Positions 54,790-64,000 of a DNA stretch of 64,000 nt are shown one piece after another. The position numbers were made by a program, and so were the translations under genes. Origin of the DNA: Cranoglanis bouderius (Eukaryota > Chordata > Actinopteri > Siluriformes > Cranoglanididae); NCBI GenBank assembly GCA_023630585.1, contig CM042539.1:10991755-11055754 (forward strand), read 5' to 3'. The notes below the pieces were generated by a model, which was not told the DNA's origin, did not search any database, and saw nothing but the letters and a program-made list of their open reading frames with translations. The stretch's first letter is position 1, and every line of letters begins with the position of its first letter.

Positions 54790-55070
54790 ACAGTTTAAAA
54801 GATTTCACACAATATGTAATGTTTTATCTGTAATTATTCATGAAACATTTCACTAGCTAGTCTAGGATGCTAGCTAACAGGCAAAACTTACTGCTAACTT
54901 ATCTCTATGCTACGTCAATCTCTTGCTAACACACAGGAGAAAATTGTAACAGCAGGTTAAGATGGATTTTAAATAAAAAGTGAGGATTGACCCGTCACAA
55001 TTTAATGCAGAATATTAGTGTGGTTTCTGAAGGATACCTAGCATTGGCATTGACTACAGCAGTGCCAACA
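54790..55070 (+). repeat. Dispersed repeat, partner of 60,720-61,025
   Basis: Shares GATTTCACA, GCTAGCTAA, AACAGCAGGTTAA, GACCCxTCACAATTxA and TTCTGAAGGATACCTAGC in the same order with the segment downstream of msc exon 1. Confidence 0.6.
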
Positions 55071-55079
55071 TTGCTAACA

Positions 55080-55807
55080 GGAAAACCCTAGCAGGGAAAG
55101 AGAAAGAAACAAGGATTTCCAGACATGAAAGGAAAATAAACAAATTAAGCAAATTGTCTGGAGAAACAGGAACACAAAATGCTCATTATTTGAAGAAAAA
55201 AAAAAGAGAGTTAGCCGTATTACTGTACAAACTGTCTGTTGACAAAACAAAAGAATGCATTCCACCATTTTGTATACAATTAATTCATTTTAAATGTTTC
55301 ATCTTTTTCAATTTCAGATCTAACCAGCCTTTTTTTTTTGGTAGCAAATATACTAAATGCTCATGTGAAACCGTCAAGCATGTTTCTGGTGCATGTGATT
55401 TCGGAGAGAACGAGAATACGGGTAAGATTAGTGCCATCGTTTTTTCCAGACCAAAGAGACTACAGTCCCGCCTTCTTTTTTTCAAGTAGCTCACAATACA
55501 GAGGTTCGCAATTTCCTAGGTAAAGGTTAATATACATAATATACACGAAGTAAAACAAACTGTTACGAGAAATACATGTGCCCTTTTCCCTTCAGTGAAT
55601 TGTTTTTTCCTCTGGGTGAATTTTATCCGTGCTTTAGCTATAGAAGCATAAAAGTTTTCAGGTGTCTCCTGTATTGACAAAGCAAAGGGGGTTTAAAATT
55701 GTAAATGCTACGGCTAAACTGTAGATGTTGACCACCATCCTGCAGAACACTAACATTAACCTCCATTACACACTGTATTTACTGTATGTATTTTCAAACT
55801 ACATAAT
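55080..55807. other. Non-coding intergenic stretch
   Basis: Overlapping ORFs on both strands (55,154-55,523) have no motif. The right part (GCTAAACTGTAGATG, TATTTTCAAACTACATAAT) may continue the dispersed repeat above. Confidence 0.4.
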
Positions 55808-55872
55808 CAGTCTGTACAGGATTTTGCAGTTTTTTGTGATTGTTGTAGCCAAAAATGCTTGATTTTGCTGCT

Positions 55873-55909
<37 letters not shown>

Positions 55910-56160
55910 CAGAAAACTACTTGAATTGGTGAAATTGGAATTGCACAAAATTGTTTTTTTGGTAAATGAGACCTTTTAGGTCTCACTGTACTCATGTTCT
56001 ACGCACGTGAATCGAAGGGGGCTTTGGCTGAATGTGCGTTGTGATGATGTCACATGGCGCGTTGTGATGACTTCACACGACACATCTTGGCCCAAATTTG
56101 CGGAAAATCTGTGGTAATTTTGAAAATTTGCAAGCTCATGCGAATATTGCCGAGTTTCCT
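55808..56160 (+). repeat. CAGTCTGTACAGGATTT family, copy 2
   Basis: Same block order as 17,085-17,560, with a T-run at about 55,876-55,907 and an internal duplication of GCGTTGTGATGA. Confidence 0.75.
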
Positions 56161-56170
56161 CTCACAATGT

Positions 56171-56344
56171 AAAAGTAACCCACAATGTAGTGCAAATTAA
56201 AAAAAAAAAAAATTATAGTATTATGCAGTCCGTCCAGGATTTTGCATTTTTGCGACCGCATAAATGAACACAAAATCCTGGACGGACTGCATAATACTAT
56301 AATTAATTTTTTTTTTAATTTGCGCTACATTGTGGGTTACTTTT
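56171..56344. mobile_element. Near-perfect palindrome (foldback MITE), 74-bp arms, 26-bp loop
   Basis: Left arm 56,171-56,244 (AAAAGTAACCCACAATGTAG ... GCAGTCCGTCCAGGATTTTG) and right arm 56,271-56,344 (CAAAATCCTGGACGGACTGC ... CTACATTGTGGGTTACTTTT) are equal in length and differ at about three positions by eye. The loop is non-repetitive. The inner arm carries the same CAGTCCGT.CAGGATTT core as the adjacent dispersed repeat. Confidence 0.9.
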
Positions 56345-57416
56345 GGACAATTACATTTGGGGTCCCATATTATGTATCCTTTAATATATGTTGTTCCTGA
56401 TCACCAGTTGCTTCATAACATAAAAATCTAAAGGTGGACAATAAAAATCCCATCGGTTTTGTATATTTTCTCCCCACTGCTTGCTTTCTTCATGATTATG
56501 TTCATATTTGCTGAATGGTAACACACTTTAGGCTCATGTTTGATGGTAGTTCTGTTTCTCCTTCACTTCTTCACGTTCTCACTCTTTCTTATCCCTCCAT
56601 CAAGAGTAAAGTGGCGACAGCTGTGTCCAATGCGCACCGGCCGTGTGTGTAAATGTTCAAAAACGCAAGTGAAACTTGATATCTCTGTGAACTGACCGGC
56701 GGATTACTGACTTTTCGTAAAACGTTTCGACAGTTCCATTACTTAATAGAACATTGGAAGAAAGCATCCACTAGCAAGAACGTTTTTTCGTTTTATTTCA
56801 TCACTTACCAAAAACTAATACAAGCTGATCAAGCAGCTAAACACTGGATCTGTCTCAGCTGTAAAGTCACAATTTGGCCAAAATTTAAATGAACAAAATG
56901 TTCCTCTTATCCCAAATGGAGTTAATAAAACCAAGGTGTGTTTGGTATCTGAAGTTTGTTAGTTTGGTACTGGTGCTATGAGGCTAATATGGCTTACAAG
57001 TAACCAGTTTATGTTTAAACTCACCTCAAAAGTTAACGACACAATCTATTTTAGGGATGTAACTGAATACCAATACTGATATATGAGGCACATTATTTGT
57101 TTTTAAAAATTAAAAAAAAATTTTTTTAGAAAGCTTGCCAGTTCACGTGGCACCTCGTTGGAACAATAAGTGTGTCAGGACACAACAAAAGAAAAAATTA
57201 ATTCATTCATCCTTATTAACTGCCTGGTCAAGGTGTTAGTGGTTTAAATTAATTTGTTTATATTTTGAGAAAGAGAACCAATTAAATGCATCAGAAAATC
57301 TCATGGGCAGGTACAAACAAACATATTAACTGCATGAGCAGGATTTAACTCTAGTTTAGACCAATTATGAACTCGAGTGATGTAGCTGAAGTTAAATAAT
57401 TGTCTGCCAGAATTTA
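56345..57416. other. Non-coding intergenic stretch, nothing recognised
   Basis: No gene or repeat family recognised. Confidence 0.45.
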
Positions 57417-58516
57417 TACAGTGGTGCTTGAAAGTTTGTGAACCCTTTCTATATATCTGCATAAATATGACCTAAAACATCATCAGATTTTCACAAAAGT
57501 CCTAAAAGTAGATAAAGAGAACCCAGTTAAACAAATGAGACAAAAGTATTATACTTGGTCATTTATTTATTGAGGAAAATGATCCAATATTACATATCTG
57601 TGAGTGGCAAAAGTATATGAACCTCTAGGATTAGCAGTTAATTTGAAGGTGAAATTAGAGTCAGGTGTTTTCGATCAGTAGGATGATAATCAGGTGTGAG
57701 TGAGCGTCCTGTTTTATTTAAAGAACAGGAATCTGTCAAAGTCTGATCTTCACAATACATGTTTGTGGAAGTGTATTTTGGCACGAACAAAGGAGTTTTC
57801 TGAGGACCTCAGAAAAAGAGTTATTGATGCTCATCAGGCTGGAAAAGGTTACAAAACCATCTCTAAAGAGTTTGGACTCCACCAATCCACAGTCAGGCAG
57901 GTGAATTCTGAATTATTCCAGCAAATTCTAAAGAAAAATGTCAGGACACCTGTCTTTGAACTGAATCTCAGGAGAAAGTGGGTCATGTAGCAAGACAATG
58001 ACCCTAAGCACACAAGTCATTCTACCAAAGAATGGTTAAAGAAGAATAAAGTTAAGGTTTTGGAATGGCCAAGTCAAAGCCCTGACCTTAATCCAATAGA
58101 AATGTTGTGGAAGGACCTGAAGCAAGCAGTTCATGAGAGGAAACCCACCAACATCCCAGAGTTGAAGCTGTTTTGTACTGAGGAATGGGCTAAAATTCCT
58201 TCAAGTTGATGTGCAGGACTGATCAACAGTTACTGGAAACGTTTAGTTACAGTTATTGCTTCACAAGAGCGTCACACCAGATACTGAAAGCAAAGGTTCA
58301 GATACTTTTGCAACTCACAGATATGTAATATTGGATCATTTTCCTCAGTAAATAAATGACCAAGTATAATATTTTTGTCTCATTTGTTTAATTGGCTTCC
58401 CCTTATCGACTTTTATGACTTTTTTTTTTTTTTTAGGACGGATTATGTTTTAGGTCATATTCGTGCAGAAATATAGAAAATTCTAAAGGGTTCACAAACT
58501 TTCAAGCACCACTGTA
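57417..58516 (+). mobile_element. Tc1-like element with matching termini, internally deleted transposase
   Basis: Left end TACAGTGGTGCTTGAAAGTT and right end AACTTTCAAGCACCACTGTA are perfectly complementary over these 20 bases and beyond. Subterminal repeats (GAGACAAAAGTATTATACTT against AAGTATAATATTTTTGTCTC) also pair. The + strand keeps the HTH (EFSEDLRKRVIDAHQAGKGY then KTISKEFGLHQSTVRQ) and the C-terminal core (QDNDPKHTSHSTKEWLKK, VLEWPSQSPDLNPIEMLWKD); the part between, with the first catalytic aspartate, is deleted. Confidence 0.9.
57780..58290 (+). pseudogene. Deleted Tc1 transposase of the element at 57,417
   Basis: N- and C-terminal parts are joined across a deletion near 57,900-57,985, where an in-frame stop follows VNSELFQQILKKNV...KWVM. 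The C-terminal part has a further stop after KIPSS. Not functional, but the ends could still be mobilised in trans. Confidence 0.8.
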
Positions 58517-58669
58517 GTCCACGCTGACTGTGCTGGTATTTCTGCCTATGTTTTTCCCCAATGTTTTCCATTGTTTCCAGGGTGTAGTGATAGGGATAAA
58601 ATTATTATTATTTTTTTAAAAACTACTTATTTGGGGGGAAAGAGGGTGGGGGTGGGGGGTATTTGGGTA

Positions 58670-59009
58670 ACGGTGGCTTGGTGGTTAGCATGTTTGCCTC
58701 ACACCCCTGGGGTTGGGGGTTAGAATCCTGCCTGTGTGCCGGAGCTTGCATCTTCTCCCTGTGTTTCAGGGGTTTCCTTCAGGTACTCTGTTTTCCTCCC
58801 CCAGTCCAAAGACATGCATTGTAGGTTGATTGGCATTTCCAAAATTGTCCGTAGTGTATGAATGTGTGTGTGATTGTGCCCTGCGATTAGTTGGCACCCC
58901 ATCCAGGGTGTCCCCACCTTGTGCCCCGAGTTCCCTGGGATAGGCTCAAGGCTCCCCCACGACCCTGTGTAGGATAAGCGGTATGGAAAATGGATGGATG
59001 AATGAATTA
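58670..59009 (+). mobile_element. tRNA-derived SINE-like element, fullest copy
   Basis: A-box-like TGGCTTGGTGG (58,674-58,684) and B-box-like GGTTAGAATCC (58,718-58,728) are spaced as in tRNA promoters. The body holds GGTTTCCTTCAGGTACTCTG, AGTCCAAAGACATGCATTGT and TGATTGGCA; the tail holds GGATAAGCGGTATGG and GGATGGATGAATGAAT. Confidence 0.8.
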
Positions 59010-59854
59010 GCACACTTCAAGGTTTAAATCTGAACAGAGATATGGATGTTTGGAGCAATAGATACAGATACAGACAGTGGCATTGTGTCACACTGCTAAT
59101 GTGTATGTAGTTTCATAAAGATGTATAAAAATTAAATACTGTATACAAATCAGATTATAACATTATAATTATCAGAATTAGTATAAACTAGAAATCTGAA
59201 AGCCACATCTCCTACCTGAGTCTGTTGCTTGTGTGGAGTGACACAAATCTATGTAAGGAGGAATTTCAAAATGGCAACTACTGTTGTTGTTGTTAGCTCT
59301 GCAATGTCCTTTCATCCATGTTTGATAAATAACAGAAATCAAATAGCTAAGTCTGTTTGAAACACTGAACTCAGTTTGAAATGAATGAATGAATGATGAT
59401 TTAAACACTTTGTACAATGTTACATCTTCCTTACTTAGCTATATTAGCCATGTAGCTCCCGTGCAAAACTAAAGAAACAAATTTTTGACATGAATATGTT
59501 TTAGCTGATTGGCTACATTTGGGCTGAAACAGATGATGTTGTGTAGGCTGCGTCTCATTCTTTGGCTGAACTGTTCCTTTAAAATATTTGGACTCTTTAA
59601 GCTGAGGAGAATGTCAGATTAGTGCTTGATATGTGGTTAAAGAAATACAAACTGATCAGACATTCTCCTCAGTTGATCTGACAGACCTCTCAGGAGAAGT
59701 CATGAGAGGGAAGAAACACACAGGCTAAATGCTAATCTGAAAGCTGAAACACGCATAAGCTAACTCCTCCTCCTCTGCAGACTTGCTGAAAACTCATGAT
59801 GCTCTGAAGAAAAAGGGGTGTGTGAAAAGCAAAAAAAAAACAACTGTGTGTGAG

Positions 59855-59914
<60 letters not shown>

Positions 59915-60228
59915 CAATTTAAGTGAGTGGAAAGAGAGAAGGGACGACGTCTTATCTGAAGAGAACACTCAAGGGAAAGAGAGTATGTGTTTTGTTTTTG
60001 CATTTATATTAGCATGTTTTAAGGAAACCCAATTTTGAGTTTATGCGAATTTTTAGCTAACATTTATTTAAGTGTTTTTGTGTCTGTTTTTAGGCTATAT
60101 CTGCTGTTTGCCATAATTCTAGCTCAATACAGACTTAAGAAAGAGCACTGGAATTTCATCAAAAGTTATACCTGGAAAGAAATATACTTATATATCATAT
60201 TGTAGGTGTAGTAATAATAATAGTAATA
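59010..60228. other. Upstream region of msc
   Basis: Contains (GT)n at 59,857-59,912. No other gene is visible. A promoter cannot be placed by eye; an AT-rich TATATCATATTG lies about 30 bp before the start codon and is probably not a TATA box. Confidence 0.4.
59857..59912 (+). repeat. (GT)n microsatellite upstream of msc
   Basis: About 28 perfect GT units. Confidence 0.95.
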
Positions 60229-60609
60229 ATGTCCACCGGTTCGCTGAGTGACGCCGATGATGCCCCAGAAACATCATTCGCACGCCTTGATTCTCACTCT
60301 GAAGATGACTTTAATCATGATGAAGGACTCAACACCAAACCCAAACGAGCTAGCATGCAAAAGCGAGCAAAAAGCCCAAAAGATGGACGACAGTCACAGC
60401 GGCACGCCGCAAACGCACGTGAAAGAGCGAGGATGAGAGTCCTAGCAAAAGCCTTCTCACGTCTGAAGACAAGTTTACCGTGGGTTCCAGCAGACACAAA
60501 ACTGTCCAAACTGGACACACTGAGACTCGCCTCGAGCTACATCAATCATCTCAGACAGCTGCTGCATGAGGACAAATATGAAAAGACCCTCGTCCATCCG
60601 GTAAATTTG
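60229..60609 (+). CDS. msc: msc exon 1 (bHLH domain)
   Basis: Ends ...EKTLVHPVNL before donor GTATGG. The open frame runs on for 18 codons after the donor; that continuation (VWLNVLACLLL) is intron. Confidence 0.9.
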
Positions 60610-62319
60610 GTATGGCTCAATGTTTTAGCATGTTTGTTATTACAGATATTTCAGCTTCATACATAATGCTGTAATAATGCACTGAATAACTAACTAACAT
60701 TCTAAAATGTTTTCATCTTGACCGTTTCTAAGTGTTTAAATGATTTCACATGATCGCTAACATCCTAGTTGAAGCAAAGTGCTAGCTAATATGCTATTTT
60801 AGCTATATTAATCCCCTGCCAAAACATAAACAGCAGGTTAACATTCATGGTACAGTAATATGTTAGAAACAAAAAAATCATTATAGATTCAATTCAATTT
60901 TATTTGTATAGCGCTTTTAACAATGGACAATAGATAACTGACCCTTCACAATTGAGTGCAGACCATCAGAATAGATTCTGAAGGATACCTAGCGTTAGCG
61001 TTAGCTATCATCCTGAAGCATCACTTCAGATCGTACATCCCGTACAAGCTGTGTTTCCATATTTTTAAACTACAAAATATTTTAGTTAATTTGTCAGATA
61101 AGGTAGCCTAATAATTACTAAAAGTATAATAAGAGTGTAATTAATTAACAAACCAAGACCTCTAAACCTAAACACTAAGCTCAAACCTCTAAATCTAAAC
61201 CTTAACTCAAGCCTCTAAACCCCAACCCCAAATCTCTAAATCAAAACCCTAACACAAAGCCTCTAAAACCTAACCCTAACCCAAATTTCTAAACCTAAAC
61301 CCAAACCTCTAAATCGAAAACCCCAACCCTTATCCTCTAAACCTAAACTCTAGATCTCAACCTTAACCCAAATGTCTCAATCTAAACCCTAACTCAACCC
61401 TCTAAACATAAACCCTAACCCTAAACCCCTAAAACTAGGCCCCAACCCAAAATCTCTAACCCTAAACCCTACCCCAAACCTCTAAACCTAATCACTAACC
61501 CTAATCCTCTAAATCTAAACCCCAAACCCCTAAACATAAACCCCAACCCCAAATCCTCTAAAACTAAACCCCAACCCAAAACCCCTAAACATAAACCCCA
61601 ACCCCAAGCACTCTAAAACTAAACCCTAACCCAAAAAGTCTAAACTAAACCTTAAACCTCTAAACCTAAACCCCAAGCCAAAACCTCTAAACCTAAACCC
61701 CAGCCCAAAACCTCTAAACCTAAACCCCAACCCAAAACCTCTAAACATAAACCCTAACTCCCAAAGTTTAGCTGTCCTCTTTTAACCACCTTTCCTCGAC
61801 ACATGATAATAATATAGAATTAAGCATGCTGATCCATGATGCATCTACAGTAACACAACTTATCTTGAGCTTTCAGCACAAAAAGTAATAACAATAATAA
61901 TGCATGGCCCTTAGGGACTTCTTTGAGTGGCGCTGATGTGTTATTATATTTTTGATCCATAATTAATCATTCATCATTGGGTATTTGCAAAGTTCCTGTA
62001 TACATTTGAAGCTCTGAAAGATTCAAGAACTCATTAATGACCTTTAAGTTATTGACTTCATTTATCTTAAGCATGTGAATATTAATGATGTGTTAATGTA
62101 CATAATATTTGGCTGTTGCTTTTATCCAAAGTGACTGAAACCCACAGTGGATGCCATAGTGTTATGAATCTGGTACAGATGAAACAGAAAGACAGAATTT
62201 TAACATACATAACATTTCTGTTACATTGTGCTTCACAGTCGTGGCCTTTCGTGGTTTCAGGAAGACCAGAAGACACAAAAGACATTTCAACTTTCAGACT
62301 GTGTGGCGCTACAGCCTAG
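60229..62319 (+). CDS. msc: msc (musculin), bHLH transcription factor, two coding exons
   Basis: Class II bHLH repressor of myogenic and craniofacial programmes that pairs with E-proteins on E-boxes. Exon 1 is 60,229-60,609 (127 codons, donor TTG/GTATGG, phase 0) and exon 2 is 62,239-62,319; together 153 residues. It starts MSTGSLSD, as in the MSC/TCF21 pair. An acidic N-terminus is followed by basic KRASMQKRAKSPK (40-51), the basic region RHAANARERARMRV (58-71, with the DNA-contacting Glu65), helix 1, loop LPWVPADTKLS and helix 2 to about 111. KTSLPWVP and HLRQLLHEDKY favour msc over tcf21, as does SGRPEDTKDIS...RLCGATA. Linkage to kcnb2 and terf1 supports the same call. The glycine-rich N-terminal stretch of mammalian MSC is absent. 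The ATG is the first in frame and fits the family. Confidence 0.9.
60720..61025 (+). repeat. Dispersed repeat, partner of 54,790-55,070, with an inserted TATAGCGC fragment
   Basis: Same block order as at 54.8 kb; the piece at about 60,893-60,940 (TTTTATTTGTATAGCGCTTT) belongs to the family at 50,510 and interrupts it. In the msc intron. Confidence 0.55.
61145..61765 (-). repeat. Telomere-like minisatellite in the msc intron
   Basis: Degenerate units of about 26-27 bp of the form CTCTAAACCTAAACCCCAAC with CCAAAAC, almost free of G on the + strand. Perfect telomeric words occur in it (CTAACCCTAACCC-like near 61,270 and AACCCTAACCCTAAA near 61,409). Confidence 0.9.
62239..62319 (+). CDS. msc: msc exon 2 (conserved C-terminus)
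   Basis: After TGCTTCACAG; SWPFVVSGRPEDTKDISTFR then LCGATA and TAG. This C-terminal block is diagnostic for the MSC/TCF21 family. Confidence 0.9.
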   Translation, partial: SWPFVVSGRPEDTKDISTFRLCGATA

Positions 62320-62540
62320 ACATTCATTACTACACACTGGATGCTTTATATTTTACTTTTATTTTGTGAACACCGTTTATATGTCACTGTGTGAAATTAA
62401 ATATCTAGTCGTTTTTGTTTTTTTTGCGAAATGCTTGCATTGTTTCCATTTAATATGCATGATTTTTCAGTGTTTATTTATATTTTCAAAAGGTTTGATA
62501 TGTTGGAAATGTGGTTAATCACTTTGGACTCTATTTTTCT

Positions 62541-62546
62541 AATAAA
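62541..62546 (+). terminator. msc: msc polyadenylation signal AATAAA
   Basis: First canonical hexamer after the msc stop, 222 bp downstream, giving a short 3' UTR. Confidence 0.65.
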
Positions 62547-62559
62547 GCAAATGACGATC

Positions 62560-63107
62560 TTTAACTGTATTATTAGTATTTTGTTATTCATAGTCTAAAA
62601 ATGTGCCATATGATGTATGATGAATAATGATCAATGAGTATCATTAAAACCTACAACCAAAAACACAATTTTATTTAGGTCATGTTTATGACTTTCCCCA
62701 AAACATTTCATCGGTTCACTCGAGAAAATGGCTGAAAAGTGAATTTAAAGCACTTAAAATGCTGATGAAGTGGCTTGAGGGTGCTTTGATTTTGTATGTG
62801 GATGTATCTCCTTTTGAAACAAGAAGTTAGAGTGGGCTGTGTAAATGGGTGTGGCTTATTTTACTAACAGCCAAAAGCAATTCAAAGTAGGCCACAGGTC
62901 TACTAGTAGCTTACCTAACTAGCTGAATATGAGCAAGCCTGACACTGATGAAGGCTTGTTTTCAGCTGGTAAAGATTTCTTCACTTACATTTGCAATGCA
63001 GATGAGCACACCATTTGTTTTTGGCATAAAAAATATAGACATTTGAACTGAGACATTTTTTGTACAGCTCTGGAGGTCTAACAAAAAATACATGCATAAA
63101 TTAGTCA
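62560..63107. other. Non-coding stretch, nothing recognised
   Basis: Downstream of msc; no gene or repeat recognised. Confidence 0.4.
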
Positions 63108-63365
63108 CTTAAAGGTGCATTAGGTAAGATTTGTGAAAAATAGGTCTCTAATGGGTAAATGGGTGGCATTGAATAAGATTTGAATGATTTTTTTTTACTC
63201 ATTGACCCTGCCTCCATTCCCACCCGTATACACAAAGCTCCACCCCCAAACCTTATGGTTCAACTAGAGTTAGCATGTTTGCAACTTGCATTAGCAAAGA
63301 CTGTCATGTCATCACTTTCAAACTCGCTCAAACATTCAACAAGTTACAACTCTATAAACATTTTT
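63108..63365 (+). mobile_element. TTAA-type MITE, left half
   Basis: Begins at TTAA with AGGTGCATTAGGTAAGATTT and follows the copy at 41,330-41,848 (AATAGGTCTCTAATGGGTAA, ACACAAAGCTCCACCCCCAA, GTTACAACTCTATAAACAT) until a T-run; the right half is missing. Confidence 0.7.
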
Positions 63366-64000
63366 TTTTTTAGATGGTCCAGTGTATGATGTTATTGAAA
63401 GACACAACCATCAATTGACATTTTGAGAATCAACTGTCCAAAATTGACAATTATTTTCCAGTTAGTACAGCCCAATTTAAATCGTTTCAGTTTCCAGAAT
63501 GTCACCAGGTATATGGTATTCTCTACTTCTACAGCAGAATCTTTTTCCCCAGGATCAAAAGGCTCAAACTTCAGCATTCAACCATAAGCAGAGAAGAGAA
63601 CATGCTGAAAGATTTAGAACAGATGCTTTCCTATGGTTCATAATTCAAAACAAAAATTGTACTATAATATAAATCTTTATACACTGGGCAATATGAAATG
63701 ACAGCAAGTGTTATATGAAAAGCAAATATATACATCTCACTCCACAGAATGGAGCGATACCACATTCACTGAAGAACAGGAAAAATTTGTGGTAATTTGT
63801 CCTTGACAAAGCGTTTCATCTCGTGTGATCCTTTCTCTCGGGATCGGCCCAGCTTTGTGGGAAAATAACTGTGGAACAGCTGCAATCCTTTGCAGGCGTG
63901 ATGAAAAGTCAAATTCCCTCCTCAAACCGCAAACGTTTTAATTATCGCTGTGAATTTTTCCCAAGCTTTTTAACCTGCACTGAGTAAAGGGCTAAAACAG
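63366..64000. other. Non-coding stretch to the window end, nothing recognised
   Basis: Short ORFs on the minus strand (63,392-63,577 and 63,737-63,925) show no motif. Confidence 0.4.

Noticed and set aside
49660..60228. trpa1 or another gene between terf1 and msc
   Set aside because: No ankyrin-repeat or channel-like frame is visible; only repeats and unrecognised DNA.
60610..60666. Unspliced msc isoform reading 18 codons past exon 1
   Set aside because: HPVNL followed by GTATGG is the family-wide exon junction, and the conserved C-terminus is found in frame at 62,239.

Overview
The window is vertebrate nuclear DNA, most likely from a teleost fish. It has three intron-containing genes, all on the + strand, set in AT-rich, repeat-dense DNA. 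Tc1/mariner-type transposons and their deletion derivatives, hAT-like and TTAA/TTAG-flanked MITEs, tRNA-derived SINE-like copies and very long dinucleotide tracts are all abundant. That mixture is typical of ostariophysan fish; a catfish-like genome is a guess, not a demonstration.

Layout. 1-30,596 holds no coding sequence that I can support. It is probably the last large intron of kcnb2, because the first recognisable kcnb2 exon starts at 30,597 exactly at transmembrane segment S1 and the tetramerisation-domain exon is not in the window. This stretch contains Tc1 remnants, a G-rich minisatellite (6.9-7.6 kb), a degenerate A/C/T array (9.3-10.6 kb, split by later insertions), nested hAT-like elements (25.5-26.65 kb), SINE copies and many microsatellites. 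30,597-32,462 is the terminal coding exon of kcnb2 (Kv2.2 potassium channel: S1-S6, pore and cytoplasmic tail). 32.5-38.9 kb is its 3' UTR or downstream DNA, including two large inverted repeats. 39.5-40.9 kb is a decayed Tc1 element. 42,045-49,339 is terf1 (telomere-binding protein TRF1), reconstructed here as ten coding exons with matching phases and a 369-residue product. 49.7-60.2 kb is intergenic: a CCTAGCAAC-type minisatellite, a near-perfect 74-bp-arm palindrome, and a Tc1 copy with matched termini. 60,229-62,319 is msc (musculin, a bHLH repressor) in two coding exons, with a telomere-like minisatellite in its intron.

The genes are not an operon and need not cooperate: a neuronal delayed-rectifier channel, a shelterin protein and a muscle/craniofacial transcription factor. 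Their proximity reflects old vertebrate linkage (human 8q13 carries MSC, TRPA1, KCNB2 and TERF1), here in a different order.

I found no convincing new multi-gene system. The observations most worth checking are: splice acceptors of terf1 built from simple repeats, including a (GT)24-T5-CAG tract laid out like CFTR intron 8; an in-frame 39-nt terf1 exon where human makes the Pin2 isoform; a duplicated cysteine/NTT module in the Kv2.2 tail; long inverted repeats just 3' of kcnb2; and a telomeric-repeat patch inside a Tc1 copy. All alignments were done by eye and from memory of family sequences; no searches were run.
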